Assembly: GCA_964486155.1 (NCBI GenBank)
Contig: CAZAKQ010000003.1
Location: 1-61,022, forward strand
Source of the DNA: JAHITU01 sp964486155
GTDB taxonomy: Bacteria; Patescibacteriota; Minisyncoccia; Phycocordibacterales; UBA12079
Length of the DNA stretch: 61,022 bases
Direction of reading: 5' to 3'
A model generated the notes under the pieces. That model was not told where the DNA came from, ran no database searches, and worked only from the letters and a program-made list of their open reading frames with translations. Of the stretch, positions 7,708 through 15,726 are shown piece by piece. The position numbers and the translations under genes were made by a program. Each line of letters begins with the position of its first letter. Within the stretch, counting starts at the first letter, position 1.

Positions 7708-9249
7708 ATGACCATAAAAAATAAAACAAATTCTTATTCTGAAAAGGGACAAGAACACATAATAGAGCGTTCCCCTGTGATAGTAGTTATGGGTCATATT
7801 GATCATGGAAAATCAACTCTTTTAGATTATATTCGGAAATCTAATATTGTTGAAGGAGAAGCTGGTTCTATCACCCAGCATGTGTCAGCTTACGAGGTAG
7901 TTCATAAAGATTCCAAAGGGGTGGAGAAAAAAATAACTTTTATTGATACTCCTGGGCATGCAGCTTTTTCAGCGATGAGATCTCGTGGCGCTAATATAGC
8001 CGATATTGCAATTTTAATAGTTTCTGCTGAAGATGGGGTTAAACCTCAAACTTTAGAAGCTTATAAAAGTATCCAAGAAGCTAAAATTCCTTTTGTGGTT
8101 GCTATTAATAAAATTGATAAACCTAACGCAAATATAGAAAAAGTAAAATCAGAATTAATTGAAAATGGAATTTATTTAGAAGGTTCTGGAGGAGATATTC
8201 CTTTTGTTCCGATCTCTTCTAAGAATGGAGAAGGAATTCCTGAACTTTTAGATATGATGATTTTAATTACTGAAATGGAAGAATATAAAGGAGACATCTC
8301 TCTGTTAGCTGAAGGAATAATTTTAGAATCTAAAATGGATCCTAAAAAAGGAATTGATACTATGGTAATCATTAAAAATGGAACTTTAAAACAGGGAAAT
8401 TTTATCGTAGTTAATAATAAAATTAGCCCTATTAGAAGAATTGAGGATTTTCAAGGAAATCAAATTAGTGAAGCTATTTTTTCTAGTCCTGCTAGAATAA
8501 TTGGTTGTTGTGATCTTCCTGATGCAGGTTTATCTTTTAAAACCTATGCTACAAAAAAAGAAGCTCAAAATAATTTAGAAGAACATTGTGTTGCATCTGA
8601 TAATGATAAAATTATTTTAAATAATGCTAAAAATTGTAGTGAAGCAGTTGAAATATTTTTGATAATTAAGGCCGATGTTTTTGGCACTATTGAAGCTATA
8701 AAAAAAGAAATAGCTAAAATTAAAACTGATAGAATTATTATTAAAGTTATTTCAGAAGGAGTAGGAGATGTTACAGAAAATGATATAAAAATGGCTCGTC
8801 ATAATTCGAATTCTTTAATTGCAGGTTTTAACGTAAAAATTAATCAAGATATTCTTAATTTAGCTGATCAATCTAATATAAAAGTAGCTTCTTTTAACAT
8901 TATTTATAATCTTACTGAATGGCTGGAAGAAAATATAGAAATTATGATACCTAAAATAGAAGTGGAGAAACAAACAGGAAAAGCTAAGATCTTAGCTATG
9001 TTTAATAAAGATAAGGGAGAGCAGATTTTAGGAGGACAAGTTTTAGAAGGAATGATTAAGTTAAATTCTATTGTAAAAATAATGAGAAGAGATTTTGAAA
9101 TAGGAACAGGAATTATTTCTAATTTACAAAGTCAAAAAATACAAGTAAAAGAAGTTAAAGAAGGTGGAAAATTTGGTATAGGAATAAAATCTAAAATAGA
9201 TATTGCTATTGGAGATAATATTGAAGCTTTTGAAACAGTTACAAAATAA
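7708..9249 (+). CDS. infB: Translation initiation factor IF-2, short form
   Basis: A GTPase that brings initiator tRNA to the small ribosomal subunit. From the ATG at 7708 it has 513 aa. The frame stays open 19 codons further upstream, but that part runs through a repeat palindrome and is probably untranslated. G-domain motifs: GHIDHGKST (G1), DTPGHAAF (G3), NKIDK (G4), then domains II to IV. The long N-terminal extension and lysine-rich linker of larger IF-2 proteins are missing. rbfA follows 142 bp downstream on the same strand, a common pairing. No Shine-Dalgarno is visible. Confidence 0.95.
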   Translation: MTIKNKTNSYSEKGQEHIIERSPVIVVMGHIDHGKSTLLDYIRKSNIVEGEAGSITQHVSAYEVVHKDSKGVEKKITFIDTPGHAAFSAMRSRGANIADIAILIVSAEDGVKPQTLEAYKSIQEAKIPFVVAINKIDKPNANIEKVKSELIENGIYLEGSGGDIPFVPISSKNGEGIPELLDMMILITEMEEYKGDISLLAEGIILESKMDPKKGIDTMVIIKNGTLKQGNFIVVNNKISPIRRIEDFQGNQISEAIFSSPARIIGCCDLPDAGLSFKTYATKKEAQNNLEEHCVASDNDKIILNNAKNCSEAVEIFLIIKADVFGTIEAIKKEIAKIKTDRIIIKVISEGVGDVTENDIKMARHNSNSLIAGFNVKINQDILNLADQSNIKVASFNIIYNLTEWLEENIEIMIPKIEVEKQTGKAKILAMFNKDKGEQILGGQVLEGMIKLNSIVKIMRRDFEIGTGIISNLQSQKIQVKEVKEGGKFGIGIKSKIDIAIGDNIEAFETVTK

Positions 9250-9299
9250 CTTTGAATTAAAGTTATTTCGAATTATAAATTTTAAATTTTAGATTTTAA

Positions 9300-9375
9300 A
9301 TTAGAAAAAATTTGCTTCGCAAATTTTTCTCCTAAAAACCTAAATACCTAATCTACCTGCCGATAGGTAGGTTAT
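9300..9375. repeat. Hairpins between infB and rbfA
   Basis: A hairpin with AT-rich arms and a tgcttcgca cap (9304-9331) is followed by the GC palindrome ctacctgccgataggtag (9354-9371). The same AT-arm and tgcttcgca hairpin occurs at 3526-3555 upstream of clpB. Either could attenuate transcription between infB and rbfA. Confidence 0.5.
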
Positions 9376-9391
9376 CTAATAACCTAATAAA

Positions 9392-9709
9392 ATGACTTTA
9401 AGACAAAATAAAGTAAAAGAAAATATTCGAAATATAATAGCTCAATTTTTGGAAACTGAATCTAATAGAACTTCTATGATCACAGCTACAGATGCTAATG
9501 TTTCTAAAGACTTAAAAAAAGCAACAATCTTTGTTTCTGTTTTGCCTGAATCAGAAGAAGAATCAGCTTTAAATTTTTTGAAAAGGAAACGAAGTGATGC
9601 TAGAAATTATCTTCGAAATAGATTAGATATGAGGACTATTCCCTTCTTAGATTTTGAATTAGATTATGGAGAAAAAAATCGCCAAAGAATTGACGAACTA
9701 TCCCAATAA
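9392..9709 (+). CDS. rbfA: Ribosome-binding factor A
   Basis: A 105-aa small-subunit maturation factor with a KH-like fold. Recognised from the N-terminal RQNKVKENIRNIIAQFL, the central KKATIFVSVLP strand, and the C-terminal LDMRTIPFLDFELDYGEKNRQRIDEL, which matches the family ending. The length is normal for a form without a C-terminal extension. It lies downstream of infB on the same strand and immediately before tRNA-Cys. Confidence 0.93.
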   Translation: MTLRQNKVKENIRNIIAQFLETESNRTSMITATDANVSKDLKKATIFVSVLPESEEESALNFLKRKRSDARNYLRNRLDMRTIPFLDFELDYGEKNRQRIDELSQ

Positions 9710-9736
9710 TCGTAGAATATAAAAAACCATAACAAT

Positions 9737-9809
9737 GGCCATGTGGTGAAGTAGTTAACACGACGGTCTGCAAAACCGTTATGCGTGGGTGCAAATCCCA
9801 CCATGGCCT
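9737..9809 (+). tRNA. tRNA-Cys (anticodon GCA)
   Basis: Acceptor GGCCATG/CATGGCC, loop CTGCAAA with anticodon GCA, T-arm GTGGG-TGCAAAT-CCCAC, discriminator T as usual for Cys. CCA is not encoded. The last 16 bases including two flanking bases (9797-9812) recur exactly at 9958-9973. Confidence 0.95.
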
Positions 9810-9973
9810 CAAGAATTTTCGCCAGAAAATATCTCTGGTAGGATTTGCACGGAACTTTTTCGCCGTAGGATTAAGAAAAAGTCTGAGGTTTTGGGGGAAG
9901 TTTGTGAGTATATCGTGAATACTTGGAACGATACGAACAAACTGGAGGAAAAAAATTCCCACCATGGCCTCAA
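9797..9973 (+). repeat. tRNA-Cys tail foldback element (161 bp period)
   Basis: Order: the direct tail at the tRNA end, a short hairpin (gaattttcgccagaaaat), an inverted copy of the tail (9835-9850, ggtaggatttgcac), a hairpin with ctttttcgcc arms, a second hairpin with gtttg/acaaac arms and a long loop, then a direct exact copy of the tail (9958-9973). Frames open on both strands here are composition artefacts. It is the cleanest single copy of the tRNA-associated family. Confidence 0.8.
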
Positions 9974-10015
9974 AAAAGTTGAGTATTTTGAAAAATAGTA
10001 TAAAATAAGAAAAAT

Positions 10016-10097
10016 GCCTGGGTGGTGGAATTGGTATACACGCAGCACTTAAAATGCTGTCTCTTCGGGGATGCGGGTTCGACTCCCGCCCCAGGCA
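10016..10097 (+). tRNA. tRNA-Leu (anticodon TAA)
   Basis: Class II tRNA with acceptor GCCTGGG/CCCAGGC, anticodon loop CTTAAAA (anticodon TAA), a variable arm around ctcttcgggga and T-arm GCGGG-TTCGACT-CCCGC. CCA is not encoded. Confidence 0.95.
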
Positions 10098-10170
10098 CAA
10101 AAAAGAAAACATTAATTATTTAAATTAAGGTTTTTCTTTTTGTTTCCTGCAGGACGGGAGTCGAACGGTG
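10098..10170 (+). repeat. Half foldback after tRNA-Leu
   Basis: The tRNA-Leu tail is followed by a hairpin with aaaagaaaaac/gtttttctttt arms and then by an inverted, decayed copy of the tail (10142-10170, with gacgggagtcgaac). tRNA-Lys begins 25 bp later, so the second half of the element seen at tRNA-Cys is missing. Confidence 0.65.
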
Positions 10171-10194
10171 ATAGAAAAACTATAAAAAAGTCCT

Positions 10195-10267
10195 CCGTCC
10201 ATAGCTCAGACGGTAGAGCAGCAGCCTCTTAAGCTGACGGTCGCAGGTTCGATCCCTGCTGGGCGGA
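10195..10267 (+). tRNA. tRNA-Lys (anticodon CTT)
   Basis: Acceptor CCGTCCA/TGGGCGG, anticodon loop CTCTTAA with anticodon CTT, T-arm GCAGG-TTCGATC-CCTGC, discriminator A. The anticodon stem has a G27-A43 mismatch. CCA is not encoded. It is followed directly by a strong terminator hairpin. Confidence 0.93.
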
Positions 10268-10282
10268 CAATTAAAAATAAAA

Positions 10283-10312
10283 ATAAAACGGGTCACTAGT
10301 GACCCGTTTTAT
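10283..10312 (+). terminator. Terminator after tRNA-Lys
   Basis: A 14-bp perfect stem (ataaaacgggtcac/gtgacccgttttat) with a short loop is followed by a T run. It can also serve the convergent L33 gene. Confidence 0.85.
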
Positions 10313-10323
10313 TTTTTTGTTAA

Positions 10324-10482
10324 TTATTTTTTACCTTCTTTGTGAATAGTGTGTTTTTTACACCATTTACAATATTTCTTGATTTCAATTTTATCAACTA
10401 TTAGTTTTTTATTTTTACTTGACCAATAATTTATTCTTTTACATTTTTGGCAAGCTAATTTGATTAATCTATCTTGTGACAT
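10324..10482 (-). CDS. rpmG: 50S ribosomal protein L33
   Basis: A 52-aa protein translated from the ATG at 10482. It carries two CxxC pairs (CQKC near residue 11 and CKWC near residue 38), so the zinc-binding form is present, and it has the usual basic composition with NYWSSKNKK in the middle. This matches L33 in length and layout. It lies between the tRNA-Lys terminator and tRNA-Trp. A -35/-10-like pair (TTGACT, then TTAATA) lies roughly 90 bp upstream, with a GAGTT/AACTC stem-loop in the leader at about 10497-10531. Confidence 0.9.
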   Translation of the reverse strand: MSQDRLIKLACQKCKRINYWSSKNKKLIVDKIEIKKYCKWCKKHTIHKEGKK

Positions 10483-10691
10483 GACTGATTTTTAAGGAGT
10501 TAGCGACTTTAAAAATCGTTATCCAACTCTACTTTTATTTATTATTTATTAATACTTTATTTATTAACAGCTTATTTCTATCAAAGTCAAAATAAAATCT
10601 AAATGATAAAAGTAGGGCTGGGTATTTTTGTTTGATTAAGTATGCAGACTATTATATATAAAAATAGATAAAAATCAATGTTTTTTAATTG

Positions 10692-10763
10692 CGGGCCTAG
10701 CAGGACTCGAACCTGCAGTCCTGGTTTTGGAGACCAGTGGTTTACCAGTTAACCGATAGACCC
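10692..10763 (-). tRNA. tRNA-Trp (anticodon CCA)
   Basis: Acceptor GGGTCTA/TAGGCCC, loop CTCCAAA with anticodon CCA, T-arm GCAGG-TTCGAGT-CCTGC, discriminator G as usual for Trp. CCA is not encoded. I see no tail copies downstream of this tRNA. Confidence 0.95.
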
Positions 10764-10806
10764 AATTTACAACTAGCACTATCTTATCAAACTTTTACTG
10801 TTTTTT

Positions 10807-12426
10807 CTACAAAAACAACTTAACTAACTTAATATCTTCCCAAGATATATTATCAGGGAGAGCTTTTTTGATTGGGCTTAATTTATCTCCACCTACTTTT
10901 TTCCAAACTTTTAATATTTTATCAAAATTTTCTATATCATCTTTTATATATTCAAAATTTACTCGAGTGTCTTCTTTTTCTTCCGCTAATTTTTCTAAAT
11001 GATTTATTATAGTAGAAAGAGTTAAATTTCTTTCTCGGGCGATATCTTCTAGTATCATTTCTTTAATTATCATTTCTTTGGTAATATCATAGGTAGAAAT
11101 TTTGTTTTCAGTAAAATCTTTTACAGCTGAATTTTCTATAAAATTTTCTTGAATTTCTTTTGATTTAGACTCTGTTTCTAGTCTTAAAACAACTCTCTTA
11201 GATTCTTTTCTTAATTCAGTATCAAAATCTAAAATTTCAGAATCAACCTGGAGAGCAGTATTGTTAATACCCTTTAAATATAAGCCATCTAATGATTTAA
11301 CTCGAGATAATGCCACATAACCCATTCCTGCGACAAAAGACTTTGAAAGGTCAATTTCAGCTAAATCAAGACTCATTCCTTGGCTTTTATGGATTGTAAT
11401 AGCCCAAGCTAATCGTAAAGGTATTTGAGTAATTTTAGCTTTTATTTTTCCTTCTTCTTCAATGTGCCAAGTTTCATCTTCTACTAAAATTTCTTTACCA
11501 CTGTAAGTTTCTACTATTGGTTTTCCTCCACTAAAATCTATAATTGTTCCCAAAGTTCCATTTACAAAATCCTTTTCAAAATTATTTTTTATAAACATTA
11601 CGACTGCCCCTTTTTTAAGATGTAACTCTTCCTGTGCTAAACAAGATTTTTTTAAAGATTCTACCAACTTTTTATTTCCAGTGTTTTTCATTCTAAATAT
11701 AATAGGATATTCTTCAATTTTGTCTAATTCTTGCATATTTAAAAGATCTACATCTTGATTGTGAGTATATAATTTTGTGGGAGTAAATTTGTATTTGTCA
11801 TATTGTTGTCGTTCTTGTAATAATTTCCAAGTTTGTTCCCCTACTTCATTATCTCTAATTTCATTTAAAATCTTTAATAAAGAATCTCCATCATTTTGTC
11901 TGTATTGTTCTTCCAAATAACAAATATTTAAATCCATATTTTTCCAGATATTTGATTTATAAGCAAAATTAGTTTCTTCCCCAGTTTTGTTAATAGGTGG
12001 TAATTGAAAAAAATCTCCACATAAAATAATTTGCATTCCACCAAAAGGTTCTTCGTTATGTTTAAAGGCGCGACAAATAATATCAATAGCATCTAATTGA
12101 AAAGAATGAAGCATTGAAATTTCATCAATAATTAAAACTTGAGCATATTTAAATCTTCTTTTTAAATAAGCTTTTTCTAAAAGAGATTCTATATCTATGG
12201 CTGATAATTTATCTTTAATCCCTAAACCAGACCAAGAATGAATAGTTACTCCATTCATATGGGTTGCCGCAATTCCAGTAGAGGCAGTCACTCTGACTGG
12301 CACTTTTTTAGACTTTAAAAAATTTATATATTGATTTAAAAGATAAGTTTTTCCTGATCCAGCGGGACCAGTTAAAAATACATTTTTCCCCATTTTTAAG
12401 ATATCTAAAGCTTCTGATTGTTTCAT
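10807..12426 (-). CDS. PIF1-like superfamily 1B DNA helicase
   Basis: A 539-aa ATP-dependent 5'-3' DNA helicase, probably acting on replication or recombination intermediates. Seen: Walker A GPAGSGKT (20-27), the STGIAATHMNG motif, Walker B VLIIDEISML, GDFFQLPP (motif III), a UvrD-like C-terminal helicase segment with WAITIHKSQGMSLD and YVALSR, then a C-terminal helix-turn-helix region (from about residue 450, LTLSTIINHLEKL) like the HTH_40 module at the end of some PIF1 and RecQ proteins. The -10 box TATACT is 8 nt before the ATG, so the message is probably leaderless. Long AT-rich palindromes lie just upstream. Confidence 0.9.
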   Translation of the reverse strand: MKQSEALDILKMGKNVFLTGPAGSGKTYLLNQYINFLKSKKVPVRVTASTGIAATHMNGVTIHSWSGLGIKDKLSAIDIESLLEKAYLKRRFKYAQVLIIDEISMLHSFQLDAIDIICRAFKHNEEPFGGMQIILCGDFFQLPPINKTGEETNFAYKSNIWKNMDLNICYLEEQYRQNDGDSLLKILNEIRDNEVGEQTWKLLQERQQYDKYKFTPTKLYTHNQDVDLLNMQELDKIEEYPIIFRMKNTGNKKLVESLKKSCLAQEELHLKKGAVVMFIKNNFEKDFVNGTLGTIIDFSGGKPIVETYSGKEILVEDETWHIEEEGKIKAKITQIPLRLAWAITIHKSQGMSLDLAEIDLSKSFVAGMGYVALSRVKSLDGLYLKGINNTALQVDSEILDFDTELRKESKRVVLRLETESKSKEIQENFIENSAVKDFTENKISTYDITKEMIIKEMILEDIARERNLTLSTIINHLEKLAEEKEDTRVNFEYIKDDIENFDKILKVWKKVGGDKLSPIKKALPDNISWEDIKLVKLFL

Positions 12427-12469
12427 AATTTAATAGTATATCACAAATTATGAACACCCCAACTGGCTA

Positions 12470-12495
12470 AACTATTCCAGTTAACTGGAATAGTT
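12470..12495. repeat. 26-bp perfect palindrome centred on GTTAAC
   Basis: Arms aactattccagtt/aactggaatagtt. The same word occurs at 28656-28685, extended there to 30 bp. Both lie next to gene ends or starts. The inner sequence is identical between sites. Just beyond it, at about 12518-12547, is a separate AT-only palindrome of about 30 bp. Confidence 0.75.
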
Positions 12496-12563
12496 GAACT
12501 TATCTTTATTATAATATTATATATAATATTATAATATTAATTTAGAAGATATTGGTATAAAAT

Positions 12564-12820
12564 AAAAAAAGCGCCCAGAAGACAGAAACCTTTATCTGTT
12601 CCGGGGCGCAATCCGCGAATAGCGGTTTTTTCGACAAATGATTTAAATGGAATTTCCGGTCAGAGGATTTCCCATTCTGACCTAAATCATCTGAAGTAAA
12701 AACCCTCACTGGACCGTCTTATTTTCCTGGTCCTTCTGCAAGTAAGGGTTGTTTTCAAGGGGAAAACTTTCTTTCTGCACTGATTTTTCCCCTAAGACCA
12801 ACCATCATGAGGCTGGATTT
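12564..12820 (-). ncRNA. Structured ncRNA of about 255 nt, family unrecognised
   Basis: A 562-bp gap between argS and the helicase holds a GC-richer block of stem-loops on the minus strand. From 5' to 3': ccagcc/ggttgg (12798-12816), an 8-bp ggggaaaa/ttttcccc hairpin (12759-12792), a long stem with arms acccttact/agtgagggt and an inner ggacc/ggtcc (12702-12749), a ggtcaga/tctgacc hairpin inside an atgattta/taaatcat stem (12637-12691), a small ccgc/gcgg hairpin, and a final gcgccc/gggcgc hairpin followed by seven T. It has its own promoter. No tRNA-like end, T-box core, RNase P core or SRP loop could be recognised. Confidence 0.7.
12571..12609 (-). terminator. Terminator of the ncRNA before the helicase gene
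   Basis: On the minus strand a gcgccc/gggcgc stem with an inner acaga/tctgt stem is followed by a run of seven T. It defines the 3' end of the RNA. Confidence 0.8.
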
Positions 12821-12826
12821 CTATCT

Positions 12827-12854
12827 ATATTACATTATAATAATTATTTGTCAA
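12827..12854 (-). promoter_or_regulatory. Promoter of the ncRNA near 12.7 kb
   Basis: On the minus strand TTGACA (12849-12854), a 16-bp spacer and TAATAT (12827-12832), with TG directly before the -10 box. This is the closest match to the housekeeping consensus that I noticed in the window, and it predicts transcription start near 12820. Confidence 0.75.
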
Positions 12855-12891
12855 GCTTTATTGATAATAAATAACAAACAAAAATAAACAG

Positions 12892-12905
12892 CTCACCTAG
12901 GTGAG
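12892..12905 (-). terminator. Short palindrome after argS
   Basis: CTCACCTAGGTGAG, flanked by AT-rich sequence, about 85 bp past the argS stop. It may terminate argS. A GC palindrome (cctgtctgccgacaggcagg, 12939-12958) follows nearer to the gene. Confidence 0.45.
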
Positions 12906-12989
12906 TCCTTTATTTCTATAATTTATAATTTTAAATTCCTGTCTGCCGACAGGCAGGTATCATTTATAATTCAAAATTTTTGATTTTGA

Positions 12990-14723
12990 CTACATTTCCT
13001 CAATAGTTTCAATTCCTAATAGTCCTAGACCATTTTTTAAAACTTGGGCACTGGCTTCTGATAAAGCTAAACGAATACCTTTTTCTTTTTCAGAAGCTTG
13101 AGTTACAGGACAATGAGCATAAAATGAATTAAATCTTTGAGCTAATTCATACAAATAATTACACATTGTGTGAGGAGAAATTTCTACTCCTGATTGATAA
13201 GCTTTTTGAGGATAACGATATAGCCATTTTAACAAACTAATTTCATATTCATTCATCCCTGAACCACTTGGGGGTGCTACCCCCAAGTGGTTTGATTTTC
13301 GGAGGATTGATTGTGCTCGGACATAAGCATACAAAATATAAGGTCCTGAATATCCTTCAAAATCTACAAATTTTTCAGGATCATAATTAACATCCTTATT
13401 AAAATCATGAGATAAAATTAAAAATTTTAAACCAGCTAGGGCCACCACTCTTGAAATTTCTATTCGTTTCTCTTCGCTGTAATCTTTCAATTCAGCGATT
13501 TTAGTTTTAGCTACTTTTAATGCTTCTTTAAGAATATCAGTTCCTTTCACATTTTTTCCTGAACGAGAACTTGTTTTCTTTCCATCCATTAACAACCAAC
13601 CAAAAGAAATATGAAAATATTTATTTTTAAATTTAGAATCTAAAGTTTCTAATATTTTAATTACAGCTTTGAAATGATCTCCCTGCTCTACTCCAGTTAA
13701 AGTTAAATTTAAAGTTAAATCAGGATAATCTTCAAATTTTTGATAACCAAGAGCTAAATCTTTAGCTAAATAAGTTGGATTTCCTTCACTGGTTTGCACT
13801 ACCCATGTATTTAAACCTTCTTTTTCTCCATCATAAATAATAGCCCCTTGGCTTTCTATAAAAATATTTTTAATATTTTTATTTACTATCGTTAAAGCAT
13901 TCTCATAAACCTGAGATTCTGGATATTGTTTGTCATAAATAACTCCTAAATCAGCAAAAACAGCTTCTTGATGTTCAAGACTCCAGTCTTTTAACTTTTC
14001 GTACATTTCAGTTGCTTCAGTTTTGTTTTTTCGATAAATGTCGGTATTAATTTTTCTTATAACTTCTTCATTTTCACTAAAATTTTGAGTAGCATAAACA
14101 TAAGCCTCGGCAATAAATTCCATTTTTTTATGTTTACCCCAAGTTTCAAAATCTTCAGGTAGTCCTTTTTCTAAAATTCCCCAAGTACTTTTAGCCGTAT
14201 GCATCCCTATATCACCGTAATAGTTTGTTTTTATTACTTTGTGACCTAAATTTTCAATTAATTTACAAATAGACAGTCCAGAAATAGTTCCTTTGATGTG
14301 TCCTACTGTAAAAGCTTTATGAGTATTTGGTTGACCAAACTCAACCATGATTTTTTTAGCTTCAGATAATTCAAATGACCCATAATTTTCTTTTTGATCT
14401 AAAATATTTTGCAATTCCGAAATATAATAATCTTTTTTAATTTTAAAGTTTATAAAACCAGGAGCAGCAATTTCTTTAATTTCTATTAAATCAGGTAAAT
14501 TAATTTTTTCAATAATTTCTTTAGCAACCTCTAAAGGATTTTTCTTTAAAGTTCCCGCCAAAACCATAGCGACATTAGTAGCATAATCTCCGTGAGATTC
14601 TTCTGCAGGATGTTCAACAACAAAATTAACACCTTTTTCTATAATTTTAGATATTTCTTGATGTAATAAATCTTTTATAGGATCAATTACTGTATTATTT
14701 TTTAAAATTTCTTGTATTTGCAT
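12990..14723 (-). CDS. argS: Arginyl-tRNA synthetase
   Basis: A class I synthetase that charges tRNA-Arg; 577 aa, the normal size. The N-terminal Arg_tRNA_synt_N-like domain is followed by the HIGH-type motif (FTVGHIKG, about residue 140), TGVEQGDHF, a KMSKS-equivalent written KTSSRSGKN (about 375), and the C-terminal anticodon-binding domain with FEGYSGPYILYAYVRAQ. A 31-bp perfect hairpin (13262-13292) lies in the coding sequence between YVRAQSIL and NEYEISLLKWL. It encodes NHLGVAPPSG in frame and looks like an inserted palindrome. The -10 TATAAT (14731-14736) ends 7 nt before the ATG, so the mRNA is probably leaderless. Confidence 0.95.
   Translation of the reverse strand: MQIQEILKNNTVIDPIKDLLHQEISKIIEKGVNFVVEHPAEESHGDYATNVAMVLAGTLKKNPLEVAKEIIEKINLPDLIEIKEIAAPGFINFKIKKDYYISELQNILDQKENYGSFELSEAKKIMVEFGQPNTHKAFTVGHIKGTISGLSICKLIENLGHKVIKTNYYGDIGMHTAKSTWGILEKGLPEDFETWGKHKKMEFIAEAYVYATQNFSENEEVIRKINTDIYRKNKTEATEMYEKLKDWSLEHQEAVFADLGVIYDKQYPESQVYENALTIVNKNIKNIFIESQGAIIYDGEKEGLNTWVVQTSEGNPTYLAKDLALGYQKFEDYPDLTLNLTLTGVEQGDHFKAVIKILETLDSKFKNKYFHISFGWLLMDGKKTSSRSGKNVKGTDILKEALKVAKTKIAELKDYSEEKRIEISRVVALAGLKFLILSHDFNKDVNYDPEKFVDFEGYSGPYILYAYVRAQSILRKSNHLGVAPPSGSGMNEYEISLLKWLYRYPQKAYQSGVEISPHTMCNYLYELAQRFNSFYAHCPVTQASEKEKGIRLALSEASAQVLKNGLGLLGIETIEEM
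13262..13292. repeat. Palindrome inserted in frame in argS
   Basis: Arms of 14 bp (aaccacttgggggt/acccccaagtggtt) around gct. It is GC-rich compared with the surrounding gene and translates in frame as NHLGVAPPSG in a likely surface loop of ArgRS. Confidence 0.8.
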
Positions 14724-14730
14724 TTGTGTT

Positions 14731-14748
14731 ATTATAACATAATAATAT
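14731..14748. promoter_or_regulatory. Divergent leaderless promoters of argS and the RNHCP gene
   Basis: Only 33 bp separate the two start codons. TATAAT on the minus strand (14731-14736) serves argS and TAATAT on the plus strand (14743-14748) serves the RNHCP gene. Each -10 box ends 7-8 nt before its ATG, so neither transcript has room for a leader. Confidence 0.65.
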
Positions 14749-14756
14749 TAAAAAAT

Positions 14757-15050
14757 ATGAATAAGAGATTTCAGAGGAAAATAGAAGATTTTAGATGCAA
14801 AAATTGTGGAAATGAAGTAAAAGGAAATGGTTATACAAATCATTGCCCTATTTGTTTATGGAGTAGGCATGTTGATATAAATCCTGGAGACAGAGCTTCT
14901 GATTGTAAAGGATTAATGGAACCGATTAAAATTGATAAAAAAGGAGAAGAAATAATAATTACCCATAAATGTTTAAATTGCAAACATATGAAAAAAAATA
15001 AATCATCAGAGAGTGATAATTATGATGAAATTCTAAATCTTATAAATTAA
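14757..15050 (+). CDS. RNHCP domain protein
   Basis: A 97-aa protein from the ATG at 14757; the frame is open further upstream but overlaps the argS promoter. It contains the RNHCP signature: FRCKNCG, then TNHCPICLWSRHVD, PGDRASDCKGLMEP and a final CLNCKH, giving three cysteine pairs that probably bind zinc. The function of the family is unknown. It is divergent from argS with overlapping promoters. Confidence 0.88.
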   Translation: MNKRFQRKIEDFRCKNCGNEVKGNGYTNHCPICLWSRHVDINPGDRASDCKGLMEPIKIDKKGEEIIITHKCLNCKHMKKNKSSESDNYDEILNLIN

Positions 15051-15099
15051 AAAAATGGAGAAAAAATAATTTCCCCCATTTTTTGTCAGCGATTTAATT

Positions 15100-15489
15100 T
15101 TATCTATAAAACTGGCAAGAAACAAATAAATCTTTTTTAAAATTATATTTAAAAATTCTATCAGAAGGAATTGAAGAAAAAAGTAAATGGAAATGAAGTT
15201 TGTGTACAATTGCTTCGTTTACTGATAACTCTACTTCAGAATCTTTAAATATTGTTTTAACGGTAACCTCTTTTGAAAGAAAAACAGTAATCGGTTCATC
15301 TTCTTTAGAAAAAGCTATTATTAACTCTTTCTCATTTTTTAATATAAATCTCTCTTCAATCCAATGAGAAGGAACTACAAAAGCAGCCCCTTCAATTAAA
15401 AAAGTTTTTGATTCTTTATAAATTAAAGAATCACTTCTTTTTGTAGAAAAAAATTTACCAGTAGTTTTTGCTACTAATTTTTTTAACAT
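15100..15489 (-). CDS. Unknown 129-aa soluble protein
   Basis: No membrane segment or recognised motif. It has a basic N-terminus (MLKKLVAKTTGKFF), then alternating hydrophobic strands suggesting a beta-rich fold. The start is supported by aaggag 7 nt upstream of the ATG. It is convergent with the RNHCP gene. It belongs to the group of SD-led small unknown genes. Confidence 0.6.
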   Translation of the reverse strand: MLKKLVAKTTGKFFSTKRSDSLIYKESKTFLIEGAAFVVPSHWIEERFILKNEKELIIAFSKEDEPITVFLSKEVTVKTIFKDSEVELSVNEAIVHKLHFHLLFSSIPSDRIFKYNFKKDLFVSCQFYR

Positions 15490-15726
15490 AAATCTTCTCC
15501 TTCAATAAAAAATTAAAGAATACAACTATACTGATATGAGAATATCTTAAAAAGTTTTTAAAGTCAATTTATATTTTTATTAAAACCTTCCCTAAAAAGT
15601 TATTGAGGAGTTGGATCTCTCAGTAACTTTGGAGGAAAAGGTTGATTTTTTTTTATTAAAATGATATTCTAAAAATAGAAAGTTAGATAATTAGATAATA
15701 AAATCTTTAAAAATAAGGAGGTTGTT

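Noticed and set aside
9636..10112. 158-aa open frame on the minus strand over tRNA-Cys and tRNA-Leu
   Set aside because: It is antisense to two tRNAs and the tail element; the translation is tRNA complement sequence without protein-like composition.
12564..12820. T-box riboswitch or RNase P RNA for the block between argS and the helicase
   Set aside because: The T-box core and the conserved RNase P words are not present, and the downstream gene is a helicase with its own promoter, not an aminoacyl-tRNA synthetase.
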